A DNA stretch of 64,000 nt from Liolophura sinensis (lineage: Eukaryota > Mollusca > Polyplacophora > Chitonida > Chitonidae): NCBI RefSeq assembly GCF_032854445.1, contig NC_088301.1, positions 15,808,281-15,872,280 of the forward strand. Reading direction: 5' to 3'. This document shows positions 41,236 to 52,106 of the stretch, in pieces. The translations under genes were made by a program, and so were the position numbers. Within the stretch, counting starts at the first letter, position 1. Each line of letters opens with the position of its first letter. The notes beneath the pieces are model-generated. The model worked only from the letters and a program-made list of their open reading frames with translations. It had not been told where the DNA came from and did not search any database.

Positions 41236-43010
41236 TGTCACCCTGCCCAAACATACGAATGATGTATGCATACGTCACATCCACTGAGCACACCACATAA
41301 ATCACAATATAAAACCAGTTTGTCTGTATCAGCTTTGAGATTTGTTTACATTGAGATTTAAATTTATATTTTTAAGCATGTATATTTACTTAGAACTCAG
41401 GTGTTAATGAGACAAAAAATGATAATAAATTCATATATACATCTATTATTAAAATTTATAAGAAAAGATTTTATTTCTTTTTTTAAAAAAATTGACTGTG
41501 CCCTTGACATTGCCCCTAAGGCAGACAAACTGCCAGTTTTTTTGTTTAAGAGTCACGCGGATCATATTAAATCGGCCGAGTTTAGACATCGGTTGTACCT
41601 AATCAAAGTTGACCATGGATCTTCGCTGAGTGGAGTACTAGTGACTGATAATGCGCTTCCAGACACTTAGAGCTAGATCTAAATGTTTTTGTAAGTTTTT
41701 GAGGAATATTATAACAGATCATGAAGTAAAACATGAGGGTTCATAAATATAACTGCTTATACACTTACAAAGGGAAACCTTTAACCCCGAATTTGTGACG
41801 TCATTTGTGAAGACGTAACAAATTAAAATGTTTAAGTTAAAAACGACTTATACGGTATGGAGTGAAACCAGAGCAGCGACGACAGTGCGATGGTTGGCAA
41901 ATGGTGACACGTGAGCAATCAGCTATTGATCGTTCGATATCAGTTTGTACCATCAGCATGGAGTGATGTGTTCCAGCTAAGAGTAAAATTGTTGGCCCCT
42001 ACGAAGAGCCGTGGTTTTCTCTATAGGTAGCTGTCACAGGATACAATGCAGAAAAAACAGCTGTCTACAGCGAATTGAGGCCCTATTAAAACGTTTGCTT
42101 TTCCAATGTAATTCTGTGCATTTTTAAAGGTACAAAGTCGTTTCACTTTCTGCCAGTCAGCTATGTTTGACGCATTCACAGCACCCAGGATCGATCGATT
42201 GGCAACCTCACACACCTAAGCATTGTATTTTACATTAGCGAGTCGACAGAGACAATTACACAAACAGGTAATGGGTACGCATAATTCAGCAACACATCCA
42301 GACTTTATGCGGTTATATACCTGATACACATTAAGTGATGACGTCATTAAGTTGACAACAGGCCTTTGCATCGCTGTCGTCGGGAGACGCAGAGCAAAAG
42401 TATTAGTAAACTGCTCAGCAACATTCCATGTACTTTCGACGTGCGAAAAACGTTTCAGATTACGATCTGGGACTATACACCGGAACACAAACTTTCAATA
42501 CATTTCTTATGTAACGCCATTCTCAATTGTTTTTGACTTTTGTGATTGTGGTCTATAGGAAACTAGTGCCAGGAGTAGTCCTCTGACCTTTTCACACATA
42601 TTTGGTGCCATACAACGCTCATTGACACCAAAAGGGAACGCACAGTGAGATTCAAAGACCCCAATTGAACTTTCACCACGAGCTAGTGCTAGGGGTTGAG
42701 AGTAGACCACATCACCCTTGAATGTATCCGTCGAAATTCAAATTCACAAGTAACTCTCGTCGAGTTAACTGGCTCAGGTAAAAAAGCTCCTTGGTTCATC
42801 AAGCTGGAGTTTCTGGAATATAATCGTCTTTTAGAGTTCACAGGATTTTTGATTTCATGAGATATGGTTGAAACCGTAAACATAATAGTGAACGATACCA
42901 ACCTAAGTTACATATCTTTTATCGGAAAAATAACGTAAAGGAACCAGTGTCGTTTTATTTCGTCGTAATAAATTAACAACCATTCCTTATTTTTAACAGA
43001 AACTATCATT
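41236..43010. other. Intergenic, nothing recognised
   Basis: Several frames of 60-90 codons occur on both strands, none with a recognisable domain or signal peptide. Confidence 0.4.
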
Positions 43011-43011
43011 T

Positions 43012-43330
43012 CCACTGCCGTCGTATAAGTGAAATATTCTTGAGTACGGCGTAAAACACCAATCAAATATATTAATAAATTATTAATCATATTAATTATA
43101 TTAATAATTGTTATTTCCGAAATGCCATTACCCAAGGTGCTAGGATCTACACGTTAATATGTGGAACACATACGCTACTACATTTTGATTTTGGTGGCTG
43201 TTAGGGAGCAGACATAGTTATTTATTCATTTGATAATAAAATCCATTTGATTGGTGTTTCCGCCGTACTCAAGAAAATCTCACTTATACGACGACGGCCA
43301 GCATTATTGTGGGAGGAAACCGAACAGTGT
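43012..43330. repeat. Two SINE family B tails facing each other
   Basis: A plus-orientation tail at 43012-43078 (GTCGTATAAGTGAAATATTC) and a minus-orientation tail at 43242-43330 (TTTGATTGGTGTTTCCGCCG) flank about 160 bp. Confidence 0.75.
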
Positions 43331-43390
43331 TATCTTCATAGATGCGGCAAAACATTATTTCATTTTTGTACTTTAATTGCGTTTTAATAT

Positions 43391-43752
43391 CTACACCGAA
43401 AGATCAAATGTTTAACATTTGAACACCTCTTTGCAACAGATAATAAACCGGCTTAATGTTTAATTGTAACATGTTTAATACTTAAACACTTAAACATGTT
43501 TATCCAACAACTATAATTCTAAGACCGCTTTATAATGTTGGTCAGATACATCAAAAACCTAAAATAACTCCGTTATAAGCAATAAACCCATTCAATTTAC
43601 TACATAAAATATTGCATTTATAAATGTGAGTATTTATAAAATACTACCTGTATTTATAAAATAAATCAATATATTTATGAAACATACGCGTGTTTTGAAA
43701 AATAAACACACCTTGAACATGTTAAAAGTAAGTATTTGTTATACTGTGTGCA
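43391..43752. mobile_element. Non-autonomous element family M2, shorter copy
   Basis: Shares with 34081 the CAACAGATAAT... interior, CTTAATGTTTAATTGTA, AACATGTTTA words and the ATTTATAAAATA block, ending with ACTGTGTGCAC. Confidence 0.45.
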
Positions 43753-44360
43753 CGTGTTACCGCTCAAAATAGTTTATGAATTTGCTAAAATGTATAAAAC
43801 GGATCAAATTATAACTTTTTGAAACTTTTGAATCATTTTGACGCTATAAGTAGTCCGATATTTACTAAAAGGCATTAATTTGTTAAGCACTTTTATTATC
43901 TGTAGCATTTGCTTAAATGAGATTTGTTTAAATGATAAACGTTTGTTTGACATTTGTGTAGAGTTTAAATAGACAACCTTAGTTAAGTGGAGCACTTGTT
44001 CATAATTTATTTGTGTGTATATGTTCATGTCATCTTTCTTTCCCCTGAGGCTGTTTTTTTTTAAATTTAGCCCAAGGAACATAACTGAATTAGAAGTATC
44101 TGCACATGACCTACTCCCCAGAGACCCGGTCATATCAGGTCAATTTGCCAAAGAAAAAAAAAGGAATTAGAAAACCATCAGCTAAGACGTAGCGAGATCA
44201 GAAGAAAAGCAGCCGGCCGCCTTTAATAACGTAAATCCACAGAAGAAGCAAGGTAAGGTATCGAAAACTTCTCTTATATAATGTAGCTGTACTTTTGCAG
44301 GTAGGAATTAAGAAGGCTATTAATGTTCTTAATCATTCCATAGTACAGTTGTGGTGGAAG

Positions 44361-44594
44361 TATTTATTTATTCATTGATTTGATTATTTATTTGATTGGT
44401 GTTTTATGCCGAACTTAAGAAAATTTCACTGATACAACAGCCAGTATTAAGGGGTTGGGGAAACCGGGCAGAGCATGAGAGAACAACACGACCATCTGCA
44501 GGTCGCTAAAGGCAGCAGTAGCTGAACTCATAAGCGAAAGGCTCCGGAGCCATTTGGCTGAGCTAGCGCTCTATGGGCTCAGGTAGAGAGGCTC
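44361..44594 (-). repeat. SINE family B copy
   Basis: Tail TTTATTTGATTGGTGTTTTA, body GGGAAACCGGGCAGAGCATG and CGACCATCTGCAGGTCGC, then head remnants (GAACTCATAAGCGAAAGGCT). Confidence 0.85.
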
Positions 44595-44879
44595 CACTTT
44601 AAAACTACAGAAAGATTTTATCGAATTTTATCGAATATTTATGTTAGACAATAAAATCCACTACAATATTATCAAGGGTCATGTTGAAGAGTGTGGAAAT
44701 GTTGTCTTGAAATGAGTTGTTGCTTTTGGTTCAATGTGCACATGTACTTAAGGAAACGTATTCTTATGGCTGCTAATCATGGACGAACGATGGAGGCATA
44801 AATCAAGACCAAACCTTCAACCACTGAACATCTGCACACAAGTTTCATTTCGGTGTGGAATTCAATGAAATGGTCTTAG

Positions 44880-45965
44880 TGATGTGTTTGATAAAGCGTA
44901 CTGGTTGTTTTGAGTTACAAACAATTAAAGTTTAGTGGCACTCTCTTAGTGATGTGTTTGATGGTGCGTTTTTGTTCGTTTGGGATGAAAACAATTTGCA
45001 TTCATCGGAACCCTCTTAGTGATGTGTTTGATGATACGTTATTGATCGTTTGAAATGATGCTCTCAACGATGCATTTTTGTTCGATTGGGCTACAAACAA
45101 TTGGTGTTGAGTGGCACGCTCTCAACGATGCATTTTTGTTCATTTGGGTTACAAACAATTGGTTTTCAGTGACACGCTCTCAACGATGCATTTTTGTTCG
45201 ATTGGGTTACAAACAATTGGTTTTCAGTGGCACGCTCTCAACGATGCATTTTTGTTCGACTGGGTTACAAACAATTGGTGTTGAGTGGCACGCTCTCAAC
45301 GATGCATTTTTGTTCGACTGGGCTACAAACAATTGGTTTTCAGTGGCACGCTCTCAACGATGCATTTTTGTTCATTTGGGTTACAAACAATTGGTTTTCA
45401 GTGACACGCTCTCAACGATGCATTTTTGTTCATTTGGGTTACAAACAATTGGTTTTCAGTGACACGCTCTCAACGATGCATTTTTGTTCATTTGGGTTAC
45501 AAACAATTGGTGTTGAGTGGCACGCTCCCAACGATGCATTTTTGTTCGATTGGGCTACAAACAATTGGTGTTGAGTGGCACGCTGTCAACGATGCATTTT
45601 TGTTCTTTTGGGTTACAAACAATTGGTTTTCAGTGGCACCCTCTCAACGATGCATTTTTGTTCATTTGGGTTACAAACAATTGGTGTTGAGTGGCACGCT
45701 CCCAACGATGCATTTTTGTTCGACTGGGTTACAAACAATTGGTTTTCAGTGGCACGCTCTCAACGATGCATTTTTGTTCGACTGGGTTACAAAGAATTGG
45801 TGTTGAGTGGCACGCTTTTAGTGATGTGTTTTTATGATGCTTTTTTGTTCGTTTGGGGAAAAAACAATTGGGGTTCATCGGAACACTCTTAATGTTATCA
45901 ATGATAATACGTTTTAATTGGTTTAGGGTAAAACATTTGGGATTCAACGGAACGCTCTTACTATC
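44880..45965. repeat. 58-bp minisatellite, about 17-18 units
   Basis: Central units are near identical: CTCTCAACGATGCATTTTTG + TTCGATTGGG + TTACAAACAATTGG + TTTTCAGTGGCACG. Units at both edges are diverged (GTGATGTGTTTGATG forms). Two variants at the 3' part of the unit (GTGTTGAG and TTTTCAG) alternate irregularly. Long open frames here are artefacts. Confidence 0.93.
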
Positions 45966-46585
45966 GCGATCCATTGTGTTTTGTTCGCTTGTATTTTAAC
46001 ATTTAAATGTATCGCTTTGAAGTTTATCTCAGTTGACGGTGTGCTAGTATACTAGGCCGGCCAAGGTCCCAGTTGCCTCACCTCATATAAAATCTATTTT
46101 ATATTATTATTTTATCAGACTACATGAAAATGGCATTCCTTGTACGGAGTAGATCGCTGAATAAGGTGTTTTCCAGGATAACTCGGATGAATGTCGACCT
46201 TTATGTGTAACTTAATCAAATGACCTATTAAAATGTGTTCTCAATTTAGTTTTCGGTAACCACGAAACCAAACGATTGAAATTACAATGTTATCCGCGCT
46301 ACTGGGATAACCCTAGCTACCAGAGGATTGTGGCAGAATGGTTTATGTTCAGCTTTAAATATCTACATGTAGGTCCCTAGATACTCCAGTTTAATTCCAT
46401 TCTCGGACAGGGAAGTTTTTGGATTCCATAGATCCCAGGGGCAGCTGGGTTTATCAGTCATGTAAGACAAGAGATTTGCAGGTTATCGGATTGACTCGTG
46501 TTTACGTATCAGTCCAATCCCTTTATATGAAATTCACATTCAGAAAGGAAGTGGTAAGATTCCAACCCTTTCTTCAGATAGATGC

Positions 46586-46690
46586 GGCCTATTCATGAAT
46601 ATTAATGAAACACGTCATCACTGAAAATATGTTTTAGGGTTAGGGTTAGTGTTATGGATACACAGGTTTCGTTGATATTCATGAATAGGT
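46586..46690. mobile_element. Small palindromic element with telomere-like core
   Basis: CCTATTCATGAATATTAATG at the left mirrors GATATTCATGAATAGG at the right. The centre holds TTAGGGTTAGGGTTAG. No coding capacity. Confidence 0.6.
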
Positions 46691-46794
46691 CACGACTACC
46701 TGTGAGATTTCGCATTACCCGGCAGCTTAATCATTTACAAAGTTGTTGGGGGCGGGGGGGGGGGAGGGGCTCACTAAGTCTCAAATTAAGCAGT

Positions 46795-46930
46795 GGTACC
46801 CTGTAGTCTCACATGAAGTCAACGGTATATCTTGTCTTCCACTGATATGGCACACATATAGGAGTGTTTACTGGTGGTTCCTTCCACCAGTAAAACTGAC
46901 CAACAGCGTATATGAGTACATTTTTTGGAG
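46795..46930 (+). repeat. Repeat family F copy
   Basis: CTTGTCTTCCACTGATATGG and CCAGTAAAACTGACCAACAG match the family. Confidence 0.45.
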
Positions 46931-47049
46931 GATATGGCCTTAAACAACAATCAAGTAAGTAAATAAATTTTAGCAAATATCACATTTGAAACCTTTCACG
47001 GTGAAAGAAAATTTAAACGATGACGTAAAGATCATTAGACTGACAACCT

Positions 47050-47307
47050 TATTTATTTGATTGATGTTTTACGCCATACCATAAATGAATATTTCACTTA
47101 TACGAAGGTGGGCAGCATTACGGTGGGAGGAAACCGGCAGAGCCCGGAAATCGTCGACCATCCACAGGGTTCTGCCAGACCTTCCCACTTACGCCTAAAG
47201 TGGAAGCTAGAATGAGCTGGACTTGAACTCACAGCGACCGCATTGATGAGAGGCTCCCGAGTCATTACGCTGCGCTAGCGCGCAAACCAGCAGAGCCACG
47301 GAGGCCT
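47050..47307 (-). repeat. SINE family B, full length, just upstream of the small Reeler gene
   Basis: Minus-orientation tail TTTGATTGATGTTTTACGCC through GAACTCACAGCGACCGCATT to the tRNA-like head ending GAGCCACGGAGGCC. It lies about 245 bp before the start codon of the next gene. Confidence 0.92.
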
Positions 47308-47551
47308 TCTACAGACAAGTAAAAACTATTTGTTAAAATATTGTTGACAAATATGTTCTTTTAGGTGAATACAAAGAAAAGGAAAAGTGCCATTGGCTAT
47401 GTAGTCCATAAAATACACCTTATTAAAGAGATACAGAATCGGTATAGATTTTACCAGTTTATCTGACAATGCTTACTTCAGATTTTGAGCCATCTTTCCC
47501 TTTAATATGCACAGCCTGCAGTGTTTCAGAATTCGATTTCTTTGTACACAG

Positions 47552-47747
47552 ATGGGTCACCTGACAGCCGTTATTGTCCCTCTGTTGTTCCTGGTACCGT
47601 CCGTTATGGGTTACCCCAACGGTCCCCCTATCGCCGCATGTGACAACATGACGCCCTTTCACATGAATCATCAAGGGCAGACTGTTCCATCACCGTACAC
47701 AGTCCAGGCAAGCGTGACGGAATTTTGTCCGGGAGACGTTGTCACAG
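47552..47747 (+). CDS. Small Reeler gene exon 1
   Basis: The ATG lies directly after an acceptor-like TTGTACACAG, so an untranslated exon probably precedes it. Encodes the signal peptide, PPIAACDNMTP and VTEFCPGDVVT. Ends in phase 1 before gtattt. Confidence 0.87.
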
Positions 47748-50562
47748 GTATTTCTTCATGCTTTAATACTTTCATCTCCCCCTTTTTCTTTCTCTATTAC
47801 AGTTTATCGCCATACACAAGCATTTTTCACTTACTCGGTATCGGTCAGTTCTATGAGTGGAAGATACCAGAAGTGCCCGGTGGTAAACCACAAACCTTCG
47901 GCAAGTTACTGTCAAACTTTCAACGTGTGACGTACATGTACACGTACTTTGGTGTTTGTCTGTCTTTCTGCATCAAGTTGACTTTACGGGAAATTGTTAC
48001 GAACGCAATCGTGATACCGCCCCGAACGAAGGGATTTTTAATATGTTTATTCACTGCTTGAGAGTGCGGGAAAATACAGGGCATTGTCCCTTTGTCTCCA
48101 GTGCGGTATCTTGTACGTTTGGTTATGGGGGCGGGTGGATTGCTTTCTCGGAGCGCCTTGTTATTTAAATCTTAGTTATCGGCATACTAGCGAATAATTG
48201 CCACCGGCCGGAGAGGAACTCACACTGACCGTGTTGAGGTGGGGCTCCAGGGTGATAGCGTCGGGCTGTCGTGATAATTACCTCGGCCATGTAGGCCTCC
48301 GACCCAAGGATTTAATGGCTAGTACCTCTACCAATAGGCCATGGCTCGCTCACTTGTCACAATGTGTTTATTATAATTTACTCAAATTTGTCTCATCTTT
48401 TGACGACGTCAGCATAATTTAGGACATGATTCCGCCATTCTGTTACCACCCATCTCCCTACCGTGGCTGTCTATTCAACTACCAATTTAGCTTCTGTAAG
48501 AAAAAAAATTAACAGAACATATTTCACACATATTAAAATGGAAAATGGCAAAACCTATTTAACCCTATATAATAACTGACTGTTATCTATAAATGAATTT
48601 CAGTAACAATTGACGGTGACATTATTGAGGGATTTTTCCTACAAGCCAGAACTATTAACGGCGACAAACATGTGGGGAGCTTCAAGCCTGTTGGTGATAC
48701 GAAGGTAGTCCCATGTAATAATGTAAGTATTTCAGCTTGTTACCGTCATTAACGGGATTTCTTCAAATGATATACTAATTACTACTTTTATACTAAAATC
48801 TGCACGTCGGTACACCACGGGTGTGAACAAATCCACTAGGATTTCTGAAGAAATAATAATATATCACAACGACAACCCTGTGTTACTACTTTCTCTGAAA
48901 ATTAATTTTATTTTTTTTAGGACAGATATTAGCACTGCTGATAGCAAAATATTACATTTCTATCTCAGTTTTTTGCTGGCGGGAAGAGGGGGTGGTAGCA
49001 AAGATATGTATATGTTTTTCATTAGTTGGGCTTACATGTATTTTTTATACCTCAGAATGAAGCTGTGAGCCACAGTAAAGAATTAAGTGTGTCTAGCGTC
49101 AGTCTGGAGTGGGACTCCACCGGTGTGGACGAAGATGTACAGTTCGTGTAAGTTTACGAATGGATTGTCATTGACCAATTAAAACTGTGGACGTTCTTTT
49201 CGTTGACCTAAATGACAGAGTTTTCATGGCAAACAGAATGTAATATCCATGGGCGCAGCTAAGACCTGTTAGCCCATTATTTTTGATCCGGCAAGTCAGT
49301 AACTTGTCAAGGGTGGGTGGTTTATCTCGGGTAATCCCGATTTCGCGACCCTTAAAACTGCCCACCATTGTGTAAGCATTCAAAGATACATGTCAAGGTA
49401 CTATAAAACGAATTTTTGTGGTTTTAAGAAAGGTATGCCAAGTAAGAAAAACGGTATTTGCGGTACACTTTATTTTTCTTAAGAACCCCTTTATTTTATG
49501 CATATTTTCGGTCAATGGTCGGAAATATTAGGAAATGACGTCATCGATGAACATACAGGTAAGGCGGTACCAGCTTAGCGCACCAGATTCTGACTCTGCC
49601 CTTAGCAAAGTTGTTGGATTGCTATTACCGGTGACTTTAGAAAAGTCTACTTTAGAGACATTCCCCCCCCCCCCCCCACCAAAAAAAAAGAAAGCTGATC
49701 ATTTTTTTTTGTAGTTTTATACATGTCGGGTGACCTCTTATACTACCGTAGGTATTAAGTAGAAACTAAGGGTTTTGTGTATTCTTTATGCAATGATTAA
49801 ATAAGTAAATAAATAAATATTCTGTGATCCCAGATCCGAAGAATATCAAATCTATAAATTAAAATTCTCAAAAACTACCGCTTGCACATGAATGTAGTGA
49901 CTGGCGTTGAAGGAGCGCCTCATACGTGACCCCCAACAAAATGGAACAAAAGGCACGGGTTCAATTCTGGACATAGACAGGAAATTTCTCGATTAATTTT
50001 TCGCTAACCATTGGTGTCAATAACCGGTTGACTGCGCTCATGAGAAGGTTTGCGCTCTTTTATGCGTTTCTTGATGGCCACTTCTTTTTCACGGGTACAT
50101 GTATACCGCGAAGCAAAGCTCATCAGTAACTTGCTGTCCGTCGATGATTTAAGGGGCTTTGCTCCACCCCCAAAACTATAACTGCCTTTGTGAAAGTGAC
50201 AAATGAATGACAGACGTTAGATAACAATAAAATTTATATAAATGAAGGAAGTGACAGACACCGCAAGTATTTGTCTAAACTACAAAGATCAGCCTACGTG
50301 GGTAGATCTGCCAGCAATCTGGATGGTCGTGGGTTTCCGTAATCATAGTTCTGCCTGGTTTCCTCCCACAATAATGCTTGCCGCCGTCGTATAAGTAAAA
50401 TTTTCTTGAGTACGGTGTAACACACCAATGAAATTAACAGATAAACACAAAGATCAGATATTGTTGGAAACAATTTTTACTTTCAGCGCTACTGTTGTCA
50501 GAGAATTCGACCTTTTCTGGGTGAAAATTAAAGGCCCGGAGCTGAGCAAGATAATTCTGTAG
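47552..50562 (+). CDS. Secreted stand-alone Reeler-domain protein (putative defense protein-like), 4 exons
   Basis: Spliced length 483 bp (160 aa). An N-terminal signal peptide (LTAVIVPLLFLVPSVMG) is followed by one Reeler domain: YPNGPPIAACDNMTP, then IEGFFLQARTI, VPCNN, HSKELSVSSVSLEW and a last strand FDLFWVKIKG, with a stop 10 codons later. No membrane helix, linker or DOMON follows. Small secreted Reeler proteins of this size are known in invertebrates as defense or noduler-like proteins that act in immunity; that role is family knowledge and is not shown here. Intron phases 1, 0, 2 equal those of the Reeler part of the reductase gene 12 kb upstream, so the two are related by duplication. 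Confidence 0.88.
47795..48270 (-). repeat. Split, diverged SINE family B copy in intron 1 of the small Reeler gene
   Basis: The tail/body part (about 47795-47945: CCATACACAAGCATTTTTCA, GGTCAGTTCTATGAGTGG) and the head part (about 48205-48270: GGCCGGAGAGGAACTCACAC) are in the same orientation, separated by about 260 bp. This overlays the misleading long open frame from exon 1. Confidence 0.5.
48604..48722 (+). CDS. Small Reeler gene exon 2
   Basis: Acceptor GAATTTCAG; VTIDGDIIEGFFLQARTI and HVGSFKPVGDTKVVPCNN; consensus gtaagt donor, phase 0 out. Confidence 0.9.
49056..49147 (+). CDS. Small Reeler gene exon 3
   Basis: Acceptor ATACCTCAG; NEAVSHSKELSVSSVSLEWD and STGVDEDVQF; phase 2 out before gtaagt. 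Confidence 0.9.
49215..49385 (+). repeat. Repeat family F copy in intron 3
   Basis: AACTTGTCAAGGGTGGGTGG, ATCTCGGGTAATCCCGATTT and CCTTAAAACTGCCCACC correspond to the family. Confidence 0.5.
49480..49640 (+). repeat. Unclassified repeat, family G
   Basis: ATTTTATGCATATTTTCGGT, CAATGGTCGGAAATATTAGG and GACGTCATCGATGAAC are shared with 61480-61565 and, inverted, with 29480-29720. Confidence 0.45.
50293..50446 (+). repeat. 5'-truncated SINE family B with 11-bp target duplication in intron 3
   Basis: CTGCCAGCAATCTGGATGGT to GGTGTAACACACCAATGAAA. ACAAAGATCAG directly precedes (50282-50292) and follows (50447-50457). Confidence 0.9.
50487..50562 (+). CDS. Small Reeler gene exon 4 and stop
   Basis: Acceptor ACTTTCAG; ATVVREFDLFWVKIKGPELS then KIIL and TAG. 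A donor-like AAAG|gtatga sits 7 bases after the stop, suggesting an intron in the 3' UTR. Confidence 0.88.
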
Positions 50563-50865
50563 ACAAAGGTATGATAATCATGTCTTTAAGAGATCATATC
50601 TACTTCAAGGAAGTGTCAGGACTTTATATTTTTATATTATACTTTATAATCATAGTTCTGACTTCGAACAAATTCGCTTTCCAGTACTTCTAGTGAGAAC
50701 GTGTGTGAATTACCCGACAAATCATTGTTACCACGAAAATCTAACAGTATGTCTAACAATCATGATTTATACCCCTTAACATTTAAATGTTTATTGATTC
50801 ACAATTGACTTATGGTGTTATCATTGACTGCATCTTATAATGCATGACCCTCATGTTCAGTACGT

Positions 50866-51186
50866 GCGGGTGGCTGTCGTATAACGGAAATATTCTTGAG
50901 TACGGCGTAAAACACCAACCAAAGTCCGTGCGGTACAAATGCAGTGTTGACATTATGTTGGGTAGGGTAAATCTTAGCACCAATGCGGTCGATGTGAGTT
51001 CAAGTCTAGTTCATGCTGGCTTCCTCTCCGGCCGTATGTGGGAAGGTCTGTCAGCAACGGTCGCGGACGGGTCGTGGGTTTCCCACGGGCTCTGCAATGT
51101 TTCCTCTCACCATAACGCTGTCCGCCGTCGTATAAGTGAAATATTCTTGAGTACGGCGTAAAACACCAATCAAATAAATAAATAAA
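50866..51186 (+). repeat. Two adjacent SINE family B copies
   Basis: A tail fragment at 50866-50921 (GTCGTATAACGGAAATATTC) precedes a larger copy at 50976-51186 (GCACCAATGCGGTCGATGTG through CCGTCGTATAAGTGAAATAT to the (AAAT)n tail). Confidence 0.88.
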
Positions 51187-51290
51187 TCAAGCAAATCTTT
51201 AAATTTCGAATAACAAAACTTTAATGTGGGCAAATAAAATGTATGTGGTCCCAAATTTCGAGAAACTCACCGAGATATTCTGAAACTTAT
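51186..51290. repeat. Flank shared, inverted, with 63143-63248
   Basis: AAATCTTTAAATTTCGAATA, TTTAATGTGGGCA and CAAATTTCGAGAAACTC recur as their reverse complement beside a SINE B tail near the window's end. Confidence 0.8.
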
Positions 51291-51381
51291 TCACGAGACC
51301 GGCCTCTGATGAACCTGTATGTAAGACAGCAGTCGTTAATTTTTACCAATTGATCACGTGATTCGTTCACTTGTTTTTCAG

Positions 51382-51725
51382 ACATTCGATGAGAAGTTCG
51401 ACATGCAGTGAATGTTTTCTTTATAATGTCGCAGTGAATTGTTAGCTCTGTTATCACCCGACATTATGTGTAACCACAGATGAATATTAACGACTTGCCC
51501 ATGTCTCCAAATTTGCATCTTCATTTAATCAGCTGGAGATCTCCGACATCACCTAAGCCTGTAGCAAGTATCAATCTTGCTGACATGAAGATGCAAATTT
51601 ATGAAATAACAACCTCTCCATACACGTAAAATCAACTGAAATTCTTCAAAAGCAACATCTTTTACACTAATGTAGTTCATATTTGTAATAATTAGAATAA
51701 AGCGTTTAGAAATCAAACCCCATAT
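51382..51725 (+). other. Candidate 3' UTR exon of the small Reeler gene
   Basis: A strong acceptor (CTTGTTTTTCAG) ends at 51381 and AATAAA occurs at 51696-51701, followed by GT/T-rich DNA (GTCGTGTTTTTC). With the donor after the stop at 50569 this makes a plausible terminal non-coding exon. Not proven without transcripts. Confidence 0.4.
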
Positions 51726-51850
51726 GTCGTGTTTTTCTTACTCTACTCTACACTCTACACATTCATATGTTGTACATGTTTTTTATTGCAAGAAAAATGC
51801 AGGTTTTTCTAGCTCATAATATTAAACTTCATAAGCCTGGATTCAAACAC

Positions 51851-52106
51851 CAAGCTCGCTTGGCCTTCAACATTAAGGGGATAGTGCAACGACTGATTGA
51901 CCTGTATAATGGCTTGGGCGGGTCGGCTTACTTGCCTTCGGTAAGTCGTCTCAGTGAAGCAGCGCTAGATAAAAGAGGGGTGGAAATCCGTCCTACAACA
52001 AGGAGGCACATCACACGTACATGCACCCTTAGGACTCCTTCGTCGTTATATGACTGACAAATTGTTAAGTACGACGTTAAACCTCAAGCACTCACTCAAT
52101 CATCCA
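51851..52106 (+). repeat. SINE family A, head missing
   Basis: CAAGCTCGCTTGGCCTTCAA, GGTAAGTCGTCTCAGTGAAG, GTGGAAATCCGTCCTACAAC and GACGTTAAACCTCAAGCACT with a (CACT)n tail. Confidence 0.92.

Noticed and set aside
45055-45892. Frames of 105-135 codons with repeated NNWFSV/TMHFCS peptides
   Set aside because: Products of the 58-bp minisatellite in successive registers.
44880-45965. CRISPR-like array
   Set aside because: The whole 58-bp unit repeats with no unique spacers, and the genome is eukaryotic; the 27-bp and 34-bp arrays fail for the same reason.
47507-48061. Continuous 184-codon reading of the small Reeler gene past 47747
   Set aside because: After the gtattt donor the sequence becomes SINE-derived; the Reeler domain continues only by splicing to 48604.
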